Shown here in pieces: positions 22,031-31,872 of a stretch of DNA of 64,000 bases (position 1 is the stretch's first letter; every line of letters starts with the position of its first letter). A program made the position numbers and the translations under genes. The stretch is taken from positions 630,044,715 through 630,108,714 of the forward strand of contig NC_056743.1 in NCBI RefSeq assembly GCF_019279795.1, given 5' to 3'. The notes beneath the pieces were generated by a model that saw nothing but the letters and a program-made list of their open reading frames with translations, did no database searches and was not told where the DNA came from. This DNA comes from Protopterus annectens. Taxonomy: Eukaryota; Chordata; Ceratodontiformes; Protopteridae.

Positions 22031-22815
22031 AGGATAGCCATTAAAGCAATCTTGTTTACCAGTAAACCTGCAACCATATTTTCCCTACAGAGATGAGATT
22101 TTGTTTGACAATGGTATCACCATGAAAGGTCCAAAAGTGAAAATCCTTACAACAAGAGTATATTACCATCTTGCATCGTGGCCACTCAGGAACTGATTCT
22201 ACCAAAAGAAGGATGAGAGGACTAGTATTTTGGCCTTTTATGTCAAAGGGTATTGAGAAAGTACTTTCATTTTATTCTGTATGTAATAGTACTAAGATAC
22301 ATCAACAGAAAGAACCACTTCAGCTAAACCAGATTCCTGAACTTAGTCGACAGTAGCTACAGACATTTTCGAATGGAATGGTCAACATTAGTTGGTGTTC
22401 ATAGGTTCATAGGATCATAGGTGTGTACTAGGTTAATGGCCCTGGAGCCTTTACAAGCCTAGCCTATAGAAGTGCCCTGGCATCATGCCACCTGATGTTA
22501 GTTCCCAGTGCCTCTGTCAGAGTGTTAGTAGAGTCTTATTCAAATTGGTTTGAGATTGACCTACTTCCTAATCTAGAGTCCAGTACTGTCATTACTAAGT
22601 TGAAGAGTCATTTTGTAGTCCATGGTAGTCCGCACAAAGTTATTTCTCACAATGGTACACAGTTTAGAAGTCAGCAGTTCAAAAAATTTGCTGAAGAGTG
22701 GGACTTTATTCATGTTACGAGTAGCTCTGAGTACCCACAGTCAAACGGTTTGGCAAAACGTGCAGTTCAAAGTGCAAAACAGTTATTAGAGAAGTCAAAA
22801 ATGAGGCAATAGCAA
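22031..22815 (+). pseudogene. Gypsy integrase, split by a LINE insertion
   Basis: The N-terminal zinc-binding module is present as HRGHSGTDSTKRRMRGLVFW followed by a damaged CxxC (VCNSTK). The first catalytic Asp lies in TDIFEWNGQH just before the insertion at 22400. The core resumes after 22521 with ESYSNWFEIDLLP, then ISHNGTQFRSQQFKKFA (second Asp position reads N) and SSEYPQSNGLAKRAV with the catalytic Glu position present. A stop ends it at 22810. Confidence 0.85.
22400..22521 (-). mobile_element. LINE A insertion, 122 bp, 5' truncated, with target duplication
   Basis: The insert reads on the minus strand as the last 120 bp of LINE A and ends in tail repeats of CCTATGAA/CCTATGAT type. 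It interrupts gypsy integrase between NGQH and ESYSNWF. The 5 bp GTGTT flank it on both sides (22395-22399 and 22522-22526). It shares GACAG.GG, CTGGGAA.TAA, GGCTAGGCTTGTA and CCTAGTAC blocks with the 31873-31990 end of the larger LINE A copy. Confidence 0.85.
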
Positions 22816-23517
22816 CATTTTTCTGAATCTCCTGAATTTCAGAAATATTCCTCGTGATAAACATCTTGGTTCACCTGCACAGAGGTTTTTGTCGAGACGA
22901 ACCAGAACCACACTACCAGTCAGCAGCAATCTGTTGGTACCCTATGCTAAGAACAACAAAGCAGTAAGAGCTCAACTCATGAAAAGGTGTTTGTCCCATA
23001 AGTCCTATTAGGATAAGTTCAGCAAACCACTCAATCCATTATGAGAAGGGGAGATAGTGAGGATGCAGGTGTCCAAAGGTTTTGATCAAATTGGAGTCAT
23101 GAAAAGTGTATGTACAGGGCTGAGATTGTATATTGTGGAATTAAAAAGAGTTGAATTTGGTGTAATCGGAAACATTTAGTACTGGTGTCCGGGCCTGTAT
23201 TGCAGTATCTTGCCTGTGAAAAAGACTCTAGATCTCAAAGTGAGTTATTCAGTGTTTCACTTCCAGAGGACATTACAGCAAATATCCCTGTTACTGAGAG
23301 GATTCCCGAAACTCCTGAAGCAGATTGTTCATCAATGACTGTCCCTGTTGCTAAACCCAGTCCTAATTGCTATATCACTAGATCAAGTTGCTTTTCCAGA
23401 CTATGTTCCAAATATACAACTTGGACATGAACGTTGTGTTTATTTCTTAGTGTCTGTATAATTGCATGTCTTTTTCAGATGTCATTTTATTGTGGGCAAT
23501 TCACTGAAGAGGGAGGC
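22816..23517 (+). pseudogene. Gypsy 3' coding remnant and polypurine tract
   Basis: After the integrase core, frames are fragmentary (for example 23185-23430, rich in Ser and Pro, ending RSSCFSRLCSK). The purine run GAAGAGGGAGG at 23506-23516 lies directly before the 3' LTR and is the likely plus-strand primer. Confidence 0.6.
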
Positions 23518-23780
23518 TGTAGATCAGTATTTATGTATACCTTTAAGAAGTTTTCCATGGGCTTGCACATGTGTGTAAATACTGATCACATGCGAGCCAG
23601 ACTGCCATTTTGTAGAGAGGTGTTGAGATGTAAGCATGCATGTATGTAATGGTCTGTCAATTAATCAGCTGTTTATACTTTATGCTGCTGCTAACCATCC
23701 TGATGTGTTTCTATATAATAAAGCATAAAAACAAACTACCCTGCCTGTTCGTCTTGAATCATGACATTGGACGAGCGACA
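23518..23780 (+). repeat. 3' LTR of the gypsy element
   Basis: TGTAGATCAGTATTT to GACGAGCGACA, about 263 bp, aligned end to end with the 5' LTR. It keeps a GTGTAAATACTG block in place of the TATA-like box and the AATAAAGC signal. Confidence 0.92.
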
Positions 23781-24765
23781 TCCCCTTTCCAAAACAGAAC
23801 AATTCTTAAACTAATAACTGCTTCCATAGCTGTAGACCAGCTACCATCAAACTACCTAAAAATGGTTACAGAAGTCATAGCCTTCCCTGTGTTCATACTA
23901 ATTAATAGGTCTATAGCAGAAAGATACATCCCATCACTGTGGAAAAAATCCTGCATCATACCACTGCACAAAGGCGGCACATCTATAGAGTTTAATAACT
24001 ACAGACCAATAGTGATCCCCCTTCCAAAATATTAGAGAAATGCATCCACTTGAAGCTGATGCAATACCTAACCTCAAGTAACTTTCTGTCAGAAACACAG
24101 CATGGCTTTAGGCCTCAGCACAATACCACTACTGCTCTACTACATTTTAACAATATAATAAAGCAACATAGAAACAACGGTCTGCTTGTGTCCACTATGT
24201 TCTTAGACTTGTCAAAGACATTTGATACTGTTTCGCACCAACAGCTGCATGTTCGACTCTCCTCAGTAGGACTTTCACAATACTCCTTGTTGTGGTTTCT
24301 TAGTTACCTATCTGGAAGGCAATAAGCCGGTAAATGCAACAAACCTACTCATCCTGTTAACCAATTACTATAGGTGTTTTTCAGGACTCTAGCCTGGGTC
24401 CTCTCCTATTATTATATTTACTAATGACCTCCACACCATATTAGTTTAGATCAGTATGCAGATGACTCAACATTAATATGTGTGGCTTCAACAATACATA
24501 AACTCCAAAACATTACCCAAAAATCTTTCTCCTCTGTAAAAACCTGGCTCAAAGAATCAAACCTCCTACTCAACCCCAAGAAAACTAAGTTAATGCTTTT
24601 TACCAAAAATTGCCAACATCAGAAGCATTTTTACCATAAAGTCAGAAAATAATGCTGGCATTGAAACTGTAACTCACATTAAACTTTGAAGAGTTATAAC
24701 AGATGACAGTCTCAAATATGACTAACATATACTGCACACTGTGATGGCCACCACTGCCATCAATA
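23781..24765 (+). pseudogene. LINE B reverse transcriptase fragment
   Basis: Reading from NRTILKLITASIAVDQLP the copy includes IPSLWKKSCIIPLHKGG, IEFNNYRPIVIPLP, SETQHGFRPQHNTTTALLHF, MFLDLSKTFDTVSHQQL and LLWFLSYLSGRQ, then after shifts the DDSTLICV catalytic region and LLLNPKKTKLMLF. It is the same family as 58570-61850. The copy stops near 24765, after a VITDDSLKYD..HILHTVMATTAIN stretch, without its 3' UTR. Confidence 0.85.
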
Positions 24766-25151
24766 TATGATGTCCCCACTCTGGGTCAGTAATCAAGGAG
24801 CCTGAATCCTCACCACCGACACTGGAGAGAGATGTGCACTTGGAATACAAATGGATATACTCCGTATTTCTAGATGGAGACCTCCATGCATCAAGTATAA
24901 TTTCCCTTAAGAGCACAGAGGGAACACACTCAGAGCAGGGCCTGGGTGTCTGTATATCTGTCTCCCTCCAGGTCCCCAATAAGACTCGCCACTGGTACAG
25001 CTGTAAGGTTAGGTCCTCAGCCGAGTGTCCAAGCCAAGTCCTCTACCACCCTCTCTGTGAACCCAGTGCTTCGTGTCCCTGCCCCAAGTAGCTAACACAC
25101 ACACTCTCTTTAAGATTTGATTTTCACAGACACACACGCACACGCACACAC

Positions 25152-25200
<49 letters not shown>

Positions 25201-26254
25201 CGCACACCTGGGAAAGGCTGGCACAGATTACCTGCTCTACCAGCTTTGCCCAGACTATAAGGTAGATTCACTGCCATTAGTCAGTTACTATAAGGTTGTT
25301 AAAAGGGTATCCAGTTATGCTGAGTGAAGTTAATATTAACACAAATGATAGTAGTTGACCAAGACAGCTAGACCTTCTGGAGTAGCTCGCACAGCGTCAC
25401 CAAACAAATATAAGTACTTTCAAAGGTTAGATACTTTATACAAGGACCAGCTGCAATAAAAAGTTGTAAATATATTTAATAATAAATAATAAAAAAACAT
25501 GAAAATATTGAATACATGTTTACAGTAAACCACAGAGTTCCAATCACAGAAAATATTGAAAACAACACTGTACAAATAAAGAAAACCGATCTCTAAACTA
25601 AGCTTCACTATATTCCTAATTGAATCTAAGAGAATTTACTGTTCCCTAATAACTTACTTGGGCAAGGCAAGATGAAATATGTGAGCAGTTTTTTCTAGTC
25701 AGGCCCCCAAACAGAATAGTCAATACTCTGAGATGTCTTTTCTAATATCTAAAATATAATTTCCAAGAGGGCTGGAAGAATGACCTCATCTGGTCACAGT
25801 GTTCCCCTTTGAAGCTGAGACAGGAATTTGGCACAGATGGCTACACTACACATCTAAATGTTTATGGCAGTGCCTGGGGCTTTCCTTTTTTTATTGCGCT
25901 AATGAACAAAGGCTTTTTTCCAGAACTAGCTTATCTGGTCCTATTCAGCACTGTGGGGTAACATTTTAATGGTTTAACAGCTCATTTACATTTCTCTTAT
26001 TTTTTTAAAGTAAGCTAGCTGGTACATTTAATTCAGTTGCAATAATACACATACTTTTATTTTCATTCCAGCAGGGTGCACTGTTGATACATTTTAACAC
26101 AATTAACACAAGCAAAGCTCACAAATACATTTTCAGAACACGCACCTGTACAAATCAGTTTGATATACAAATGACATACAGTTCTAATACATTTGTAACT
26201 CAAGCATCTTGTATAAATTAGTTTGATATTCAAAGGACATATAATTTTTTACAA
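24766..26254. other. Unannotated sequence between two LINE B fragments, with a (CA)n tract
   Basis: Contains the CA microsatellite at 25130-25207. The left part (24770-25090) is GC-richer than its surroundings and open in two frames but resembles no domain. The two LINE B pieces that bracket this block both cover the HI.HT codons, so they are two insertions rather than one copy split by an insert. Confidence 0.5.
25130..25207. repeat. (CA)n microsatellite
   Basis: CA dinucleotide run with occasional CG interruptions. Confidence 0.95.
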
Positions 26255-27222
26255 AATACTGCTAGCTATGCTGGTACTTACCCATATCATCACACACACC
26301 ATTAAATCTACACACCCAAAACTAGGCTTCCTTTATAGACTCAATGGATTCCTTACAGATACTGCAAGAGAATCTCTGGCTACCACCTTATTATTGCTGA
26401 CTTTCTTATACACCACTCCTATCCTAACAAACTTAAACAATACTCAAAGAAAGACACTTGCCTCCTGCTAAAAAAAAAAAACTACATTTGCCAACAATCT
26501 CCCCCATCGGACCCACCATTGTCACAGCTTAAAGCAATTAAAGTGGCTTGAGCTACACAACTATCTAAAATATTCACAATTAATTGCAGCACACAAACGC
26601 ATTCATCATACAGAAAAATGCCCTGCACTACAAAACTTATTACTGCCCTACTGATCAGCAAGGGATCTCTGCTCTAGTAACAAATTATTATTAATTTCAA
26701 AGACGCCAAATAATGTTGCAGGAGACTTGCTCTACTCCCAATACATTGCTAAACTCTGGAATAGTTTACCACACAAATAAAACTCTCAGACAAACTCAGT
26801 AGTTATAAACCAGTGCTTAAACAACATCTTAACCAATCCTGGTCCTGCACATGCTCACCATAAGGTTGAGACTTTATGTTAACCATACAATACTCTCAAA
26901 ATACTCTCCTTAAGCAGAATACTCTCAACATCTCACTGAAATGACAAAGTAATTTTTATATATAATTGCTACCTGTACAATCCACTAAGTTGCATGTCAG
27001 TGTTCTCTTTAGTGACTTCCATCTCTGTAAAATCTTAGGATGTATAAATGTAACTGCTGTTAGTGTATAACTGTAAATAGAAATGTAACTACTCTATATT
27101 TAACTGGAACTTAGCATAATGCAATATAAGCAAGTGGAGCTTTTCTCCCCGGGCTGCCGCTGAAGATGGGTATTACCCAGTCGGACTTTCCCGGTAGACA
27201 AGGACAAATAAATAAGTAAATA
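26255..27222 (+). pseudogene. LINE B 3' end, 5' truncated
   Basis: Starts in the RT C-terminal region with HPKLGFLYRLNGFLTDTARE, then SLATTLLLLTFLYTTPILTN, KWLELHNYLKYSQLIAAHKR in shifted frames, and a 3' UTR. It ends with GAGCTTTTCTCCCCGGGC, a CCCAGTCGGACTTTCCCGG block and the (AAATAAAT)-type tail at 27200-27222. The same 3' end is seen at 61742-61850. Confidence 0.85.
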
Positions 27223-28081
27223 AAATTCTCTTTCTGTTTCTTCAGATGAATGTATATCCATGTTATTACAGAGCACGTGGACTTTACAAGATATGAGGTA
27301 AATGAATATAACTGCTCTTTGCTTCTTATGTACGTTTCTACTTTGATGCTATTCCATGAATGGGTTAATTATTTACAGCAAGGAGATAAACAAGTCTCTG
27401 CACTGAGGCAAAATCGGCCAGAGGAAGTCAGTGTTTAATCTCAGCTTGAGGTTATAAGAAACAGAACTATTGTTCTTGTTTACTTTACACATGCGTATAA
27501 ACATAAGAAATGCTTTGAAAACAAAGGACTTCCTGTTTTGTGCTAATGACATTTATGGTTGCTGTTTAAAATTCCAGTATATTTCTTGAGCAAGTAGCAT
27601 TTTTGCATAACAATTAAAATATTAATTTCTTAATATAACTTAGAATACTATAGTTCCACAAATATTTCTGTATTAACTCAAAATGTTTAAATCATATAGT
27701 CTTTGACTGTATGCAAGTATAACACTGACTGTTAAATCTGTGATACTCCAAGACTCTGCAAATCGTTTATGACAGCAATACATCTATTTCAACTCCAAAA
27801 TGAAGCACTCAAGGTTATTGTTTTCAACTGGTTAAAAATAAATGCACTATGACTCAGCACACATGTCCTGTTGGCTTAGGCAATGTGTGACAGTCTGCAC
27901 ACCTGTTGCTCAGGTTTGGCAGGTAAGGCTGGCACAGATGAGTATTCAGAAGGAGAAAACTGCATGGTCCCAGACTTGCTTTTTCACCCTGAGGAAAAGC
28001 TGTGGCCTTCTGTTGCAGTAGGACTGACCTCAGATGCAGGCTCAGAGGAGTTGTTTTCATGTCAGCCAAGGTCACCACACA
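27223..28081. other. Unannotated AT-rich sequence
   Basis: No gene, terminus or tandem array was recognised. Confidence 0.5.
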
Positions 28082-28325
28082 GCATTAAATGTGTATCCAC
28101 ATGGCATTAAATGTGTATAGTACCATGCATATGGCATGCACAAGTATATCCACACGGCATTAAATTTGTATAGCACTATGCACTGGTATAGCATGCACAA
28201 GTGTATCCACACGACATTAAAAGTGTACAGTACCATGCACTGGTATGGCATGCACAAGTATATACACACAGCATTACATGTGTAGAGTACCATATACTGG
28301 TATAGCATGCACAAGTATATGTATT
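28082..28325. repeat. Minisatellite, about 66-bp units, four copies
   Basis: Units share GCATTAAATGTGTATAGTAC, CATGCACTGGTATAGCATGC and ACAAGTATATCCACAC. The first unit is shortened. On the minus strand this creates a spurious open frame of 22-residue repeats. Units differ by substitutions, so the array is not freshly expanded. Confidence 0.9.
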
Positions 28326-28424
28326 CTGTCACAGAGCATGGTATAGCCATCTCAACTTCAGGACTGACCAGGTAAAGAAAAAATGCGCCACTACACACCA
28401 GAAATGACCACACCAACCTACTAC

Positions 28425-28545
28425 AGAGTGCCACATGAAACACCCAGTGGTAAGCGCTGAACCTCACAGTGCCACAAGAAACACCCAATGGTAAGTGCTG
28501 AATGACACAGTGCCACAAGAAACACCCAATGGTAAGTGTTGATAA
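28425..28545. repeat. Minisatellite, about 45-bp units, three copies
   Basis: Each unit contains CAGTGCCACAAGAAACACCC, AATGGTAAG and GCTGAA. It lies 100 bp from the 66-bp array but shares no sequence with it. Confidence 0.9.
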
Positions 28546-29247
28546 AGAATAAGAGGTAGAAAAGGTTGTGACGCTGAAGAAGAGAATCAGAAGAAAAGGA
28601 GATGAACATGAAAAAGTCCAGAAAAATGTGGATGGAAAAAGAATATTGTGTGCCAAACTCAGCTGACTTTGGATGAAAATCCTGAATTTAAATCTAATGT
28701 TTCAAATGCTGCCCTTTCCTGAGGTACATAAATAAACAGGACATATAAACGCATACGTCTCTCAAATCTTTGCTTTAGGAATTAGAAACAAAGTGAAAAT
28801 AGCCCGGGACAAATGACTGAAATTGTGACTTTTTAGATATTCACTCCATTCATTTAGAAACTTGAAAGAATAAGAGGATTTGTATTAGAGTTACAGTAAA
28901 AGCTCTCCTTGTTGATAAATCCAACTTTACTCCAGCACATACAACAATAGAAGAAAGGAAGGCTGGAAACTGCAGCCAAGGAACTTTATTGCAAAGACAA
29001 CAAATGCTTTCATACTCAAGATGGTGTCTCAATTTAAATTATTTACACTGCTTACAAATGTTTCCTTATATTGTATTTTGTCTGAGTCTCCTAAGCTTTG
29101 TATTACCAGTGATGTCTGTCTGTCTGCATTTGTGTTTGTTCACACCTGGACTAAGCCTCCTGGATCAATGCTCTACACAGCTAACACATTTAAATAAACT
29201 GAAAGTATCTACCATTATTTATTTAGTGTAATACTCACTCATTGATC

Positions 29248-29283
<36 letters not shown>

Positions 29284-29989
29284 CATATTTTAAGGGAAGC
29301 CGTTTTGAGAGAAAGATGGTTATACCTAGCCTGTAGTGAGGGCATAACAGAAATTTTCTCCCTGCTCCATAGTACTTCTAAAATAAGCCTGTCTAGAAAA
29401 AAAATAGGACCTCACTTTTAACTAAATCTGTAGCAATGGCAAGGTAGGAATTCCCACACCCACAAAATGCTTTTACAGTACAAAACCCTCTGGTGAACTG
29501 GGTGCCTTATCCAGCATCTAAATCAAGTCAATTACCTGATAAATCCCAACTTTGAATGGTGGTACCAGCTTGTTCATACACTTTGTAACACCTGTACCGT
29601 ACTTTCATGATCTGAACACTCTTTAGCAATTTGATGGAATTCTCCAAAAACATAGTGTGATTAAAACTTTAAATTCTGCTGTTAGAATTCGGTTGGCACT
29701 ATTCATTACTGACACCTGCAGTTGTAATATAAATGCAGTCCTTGACTCTTCAGCTTGGTTTACATAGCAGCATTTCACATCAGTAAAATGTTGAGTATCT
29801 TGTAATATCTCTTTAGGGCATTTTGAATTGCCTTTTAATGGGCTTACTGTACATCAGCACCCTGATTGGAGAATGAGCATTCTCCAGCAGGGTATTAATG
29901 TACAAGTAATGCCTGCTGAAAAACGAGTCTGCTACTTCACTGCTGCATATCAAGCTGCCATGGAGCTCGACTGAGAGATGGAACGGCCG
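28546..29989. other. Unannotated sequence with a poly(A) run
   Basis: Poly(A) of 29 residues at 29252-29280. No gene-like region was seen. Confidence 0.5.
29252..29280 (+). repeat. Poly(A) run flanked by TCACAT direct repeats
   Basis: Twenty-nine A residues between TCACAT (29246-29251) and TCACAT (29281-29286). No retroposed body separates the left repeat from the A run. Confidence 0.9.
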
Positions 29990-29993
29990 CCAT

Positions 29994-30310
29994 TATTTTA
30001 TGCTCGCTAAGCAGTGCTTTTGCTGTTTAGGGAAAAATGAAGTTAAAAAAAAGTATGTGTATGTGTTTGTGTGTGAAAGTGTATGTGTGTATGAGTGTGA
30101 AACAGAGGCTGGTTGAGCTACTATTTTATACCTGTTAAGTAGCGCTTTTGCTGTTTAGCGAGTATAAAATAAAAGTAAAATAAAAAAAGTATTTGTATGT
30201 GTTAGTGTGTGAAAGTGTATGCCTGTATGAGTGTGAGAGACAGATAATTTAAGCTGCTGTTTTACACTGGCTAAGCAGTGCATCTGTTGCTTAGCGAATG
30301 TAAAATAAAA
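29994..30310 (+). repeat. Three tandem units of 129-137 bp, each with a stem-loop
   Basis: Units start at about 29994, 30123 and 30260. Each opens with a potential hairpin; in the third, TTTTACACTGGCTAAGCA pairs with TGCTTAGCGAATGTAAAA with two mismatches. Each hairpin is followed by a GT-rich stretch with GTGTGAAAGTGTATG. The third unit runs into a (GT)n tract. Confidence 0.85.
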
Positions 30311-30321
30311 AGTGCGCACGT

Positions 30322-30326
<5 letters not shown>

Positions 30327-30364
<38 letters not shown>
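30327..30364. repeat. (GT)n microsatellite
   Basis: GT run continuing into GAGAGAGA. Confidence 0.95.
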
Positions 30365-30375
<11 letters not shown>

Positions 30376-30589
30376 TAGAGGAGACAGAGTATGCGTGTAT
30401 GAAAGTAAGAGAGAGAGATGATTGTGTGTATGTGTGTTTATGGTACTGTCTGTGTGTGTGACTGAATCCATGCATGAAAGCAGAAGAGAGCGTTTGTATG
30501 TTTGTGTGTGTGCATGTGTGTGAGAGAGAGAGAGAAAGTGAGGCTTAAGAGCGATCGAGCGATCCCTGGCAGTATCACATAAGATCTTT

Positions 30590-30759
30590 GTGAACATCCC
30601 GACCGTAACTCTCGGCACAATAAATCTGGACAGAGCTACAAATAATGGGGAAACAAAGGGCTGAAAATAGGGACACATTTTAAATATTGCTGTTATAAAC
30701 TTAGAAAGTTGCTAGAATAACAGGGCTTTCGTCAGCATGCATTTTTTTCTGAAGTAGAG

Positions 30760-30824
<65 letters not shown>

Positions 30825-30833
30825 TGCATGACA

Positions 30834-30897
<64 letters not shown>

Positions 30898-31260
30898 TGT
30901 GTGTGTCTGTGTGTGTGCAGCAGCACAGCAGCAGTAAAGAGCTTTACAAAGCTCTGCACCTTTCAGTTGAAGAAATCCGGATAAAGCCTAAAATAAAGGG
31001 GGAAAAAGGGCTCTAAAGAAGAAATTTAATTAATGCACTTATAAAACTACAAAGCTGCCAAAGGAAAGGATTTAAGTTAGCATGAATTTTCTGAAGGAAA
31101 AAGAATTCTGAAACTCAAATGTATGTCATTATTTAGTAATTTCAATCTACAGTGACTGCCAACCAAATGATTTAGGAGTAAGGAGCCAAAAAATAAAGTA
31201 AATAACCTGGTTATTTTTTAAATGTTATATTTTGGCTGTAACATGCCTCCTCCAATACCA
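30590..31260 (-). mobile_element. Fragments of the ATACCTCTCAAC inverted-repeat family, split by (GT)n
   Basis: Two minus-strand stretches, about 30600-30760 and 30965-31230, carry the family's body blocks in reverse order: AAATAATGGGGAAACAAAGG, TTATAAACTTAGAAAGTTGC, GCATGCATTTTTTTCTGAAG, then after the GT tract CATTATTTAGTAATTTCAAT. The best-preserved member for comparison is 63354-63646. The termini themselves are not intact. Confidence 0.55.
30763..30917. repeat. (GT)n microsatellite, interrupted
   Basis: Two long GT runs separated by GCGCGTGCATGACATGC at about 30820-30836. Confidence 0.97.
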
Positions 31261-31333
31261 GTAACATATACTACAGCACGTTTGAAACATTAGGTGGAGG
31301 AAAAAAATATACTACAAATATATATAATAATAA

Positions 31334-31336
<3 letters not shown>

Positions 31337-31389
<53 letters not shown>

Positions 31390-31421
31390 ATATGTACATA
31401 TATATATATATATATATATAA
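31337..31421. repeat. (TA)n microsatellite
   Basis: Nearly pure TA with a CTATATGTACA interruption near 31388. Confidence 0.97.
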
Positions 31422-31453
31422 AACAATTTTACAGAGACCTCATTCTCTAAGCA

Positions 31454-31598
31454 CAATAATGCCCTCCAGGGTATGTGTTAATGTGTAATTAATGCCCTTC
31501 CAGGGGTGTACAGGCCCTCCGCAAGTGGCGTTGGGCCTCATAACAACCCTGGGTGGGTGTTAATTACACATTAACACACATCCTGTTGGTCATTATTG
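31454..31598. repeat. 145-bp imperfect palindrome
   Basis: Arms of about 39 bp pair: CAATAATG, then GGGTATGTGTTAATGTGTAA on the left; TTACACATTAACACACATCC, then CATTATTG on the right. Inner sequence GCCCTTCCAGGGG and AACAACCCTGGG may extend the stem. It could be a foldback or MITE-type element. No target duplication was clear. Confidence 0.8.
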
Positions 31599-31872
31599 CT
31601 TGCTTAATGTACTGCTTTTATCAATTAGATTTACGTGTTTTGAAATAGCGCTTCATCATCCTTGGCAAATTTTGTATCTATAGCATTGTAAACATTTGAA
31701 ATGTTAATGATTTTACAGCAGATTTCTTGGTATACGTGTGTCAAGCAAGGTTAAAGACTTGTTAAGGAAACAAGGCCGAGTCCCATGCCTGATAAAGTAA
31801 TAGATTATCTCTGTACAAAGTAATAGGTGGCATCTGCAATTAGGTGCTGAATGGTGCCCTAATGTAAATCCC

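Larger units (their letters stand above)
18366..23780 (+). mobile_element. Ty3/gypsy LTR retrotransposon, decayed
   Basis: A 5.4-kb element with two LTRs (18366-18633 and 23518-23780), a primer-binding site, a polypurine tract and pol in the order protease, RT, RNase H, integrase, the standard Ty3/gypsy arrangement. Every domain is broken by stops or frameshifts, and the integrase also carries a LINE insertion (22400-22521). Flanking bases show no clean 5-bp target duplication (CACCC left, TCCCC right). Confidence 0.9.

Noticed and set aside
18366..23780. Endogenous retrovirus with an envelope gene
   Set aside because: The pol motifs are of Ty3/gypsy type and no envelope-like frame with signal or membrane segments follows the integrase.
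28082..28545. CRISPR-like array
   Set aside because: The repeats are direct head-to-tail minisatellite units without unique spacers, in a vertebrate genome.
28072..28656. A 194-codon minus-strand frame with 22-residue repeats
   Set aside because: Explained by two minisatellites whose unit length is divisible by three. No homologous protein is recognised.
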